5,761 nucleotides of DNA. It comes from Clostridiales bacterium UBA1779. GTDB lineage: Bacteria > Bacillota > Clostridia > Oscillospirales > CAG-272. The notes under the pieces are model-generated. The model did not search any database and was not told the origin of the DNA. It worked only from the letters and a program-made list of their open reading frames with translations. Each line of letters starts with the position of its first letter. Position 1 is the stretch's first letter. This document shows, piece by piece, positions 5,733-5,761 of this stretch. Where the stretch lies: assembly GCA_002314565.1 (NCBI GenBank), contig DCGL01000104.1, positions 1 through 5,761 of the forward strand, given 5' to 3'. Both the position numbers and the translations under genes were made by a program.

Positions 5733-5760
5733 TGTTAAAAAGTCATCGACTTTTTTAACA
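5733..5760. terminator. A/T-tract hairpin at the window edge, possible terminator
   Basis: TGTTAAAAAGTC (5733-5744) pairs with GACTTTTTTAACA (5748-5760) with a single extra T, around loop ATC. The T-tract is part of the stem, as in some bidirectional terminators. It may belong to a gene beyond the window edge on the minus strand; the context is cut off, so the call is tentative. Confidence 0.4.
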
Positions 5761-5761
5761 G

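Overview
The window looks like a chromosomal segment of a low- to mid-GC Gram-positive bacterium, most likely a gut-type Clostridia (Oscillospirales/Ruminococcaceae-like). This is an inference. It rests on near-consensus sigma-A promoters, purine-rich Shine-Dalgarno sites, a lipoprotein signal, a SpoIIE/RsbU-type phosphatase, and a hairpin element of a kind I recall from gut Clostridia. No rRNA, tRNA, CRISPR or transposase gene is visible.

Layout, left to right: (1) 44-1516 (-), a secreted lipoprotein with two related alpha/beta modules and a C-terminal NlpC/P60- or CHAP-like Cys/His domain. (2) 1517-1681, a divergent promoter region with one promoter for each flanking gene. (3) 1682-2728 (+), an M42-family metallo-aminopeptidase. 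(4) 2729-3176, gene-free: two strong hairpins followed by an array of fourteen copies of a 9-bp half-site (GCATTGTTT). The copies alternate in orientation at an almost constant 26-bp pitch, and the array ends in a perfect 14-bp hairpin. (5) 3177-3614 (-), a small two-helix membrane protein with a C-terminal zinc ribbon. (6) 3615-4108, about 490 bp without a gene: two outward-facing promoters around a GC-rich, structured segment. (7) 4109-5563 (+), a six-helix membrane protein with a cytoplasmic PP2C/SpoIIE-type phosphatase domain. (8) 5564-5761, gene-free and filled with hairpins, including one arm that has three possible partners.

Each of the four genes appears to be its own transcription unit. 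No operon is evident and nothing in the sequence ties the genes into one pathway. The peptidase and the zinc-ribbon gene converge on the repeat array. The zinc-ribbon and phosphatase genes diverge from the structured segment. The most unusual object is the 26-bp-pitch array. I cannot tell from sequence alone whether it works as DNA (a multi-site protein-binding platform), as RNA (a chain of hairpins), or is a passive expanded repeat.
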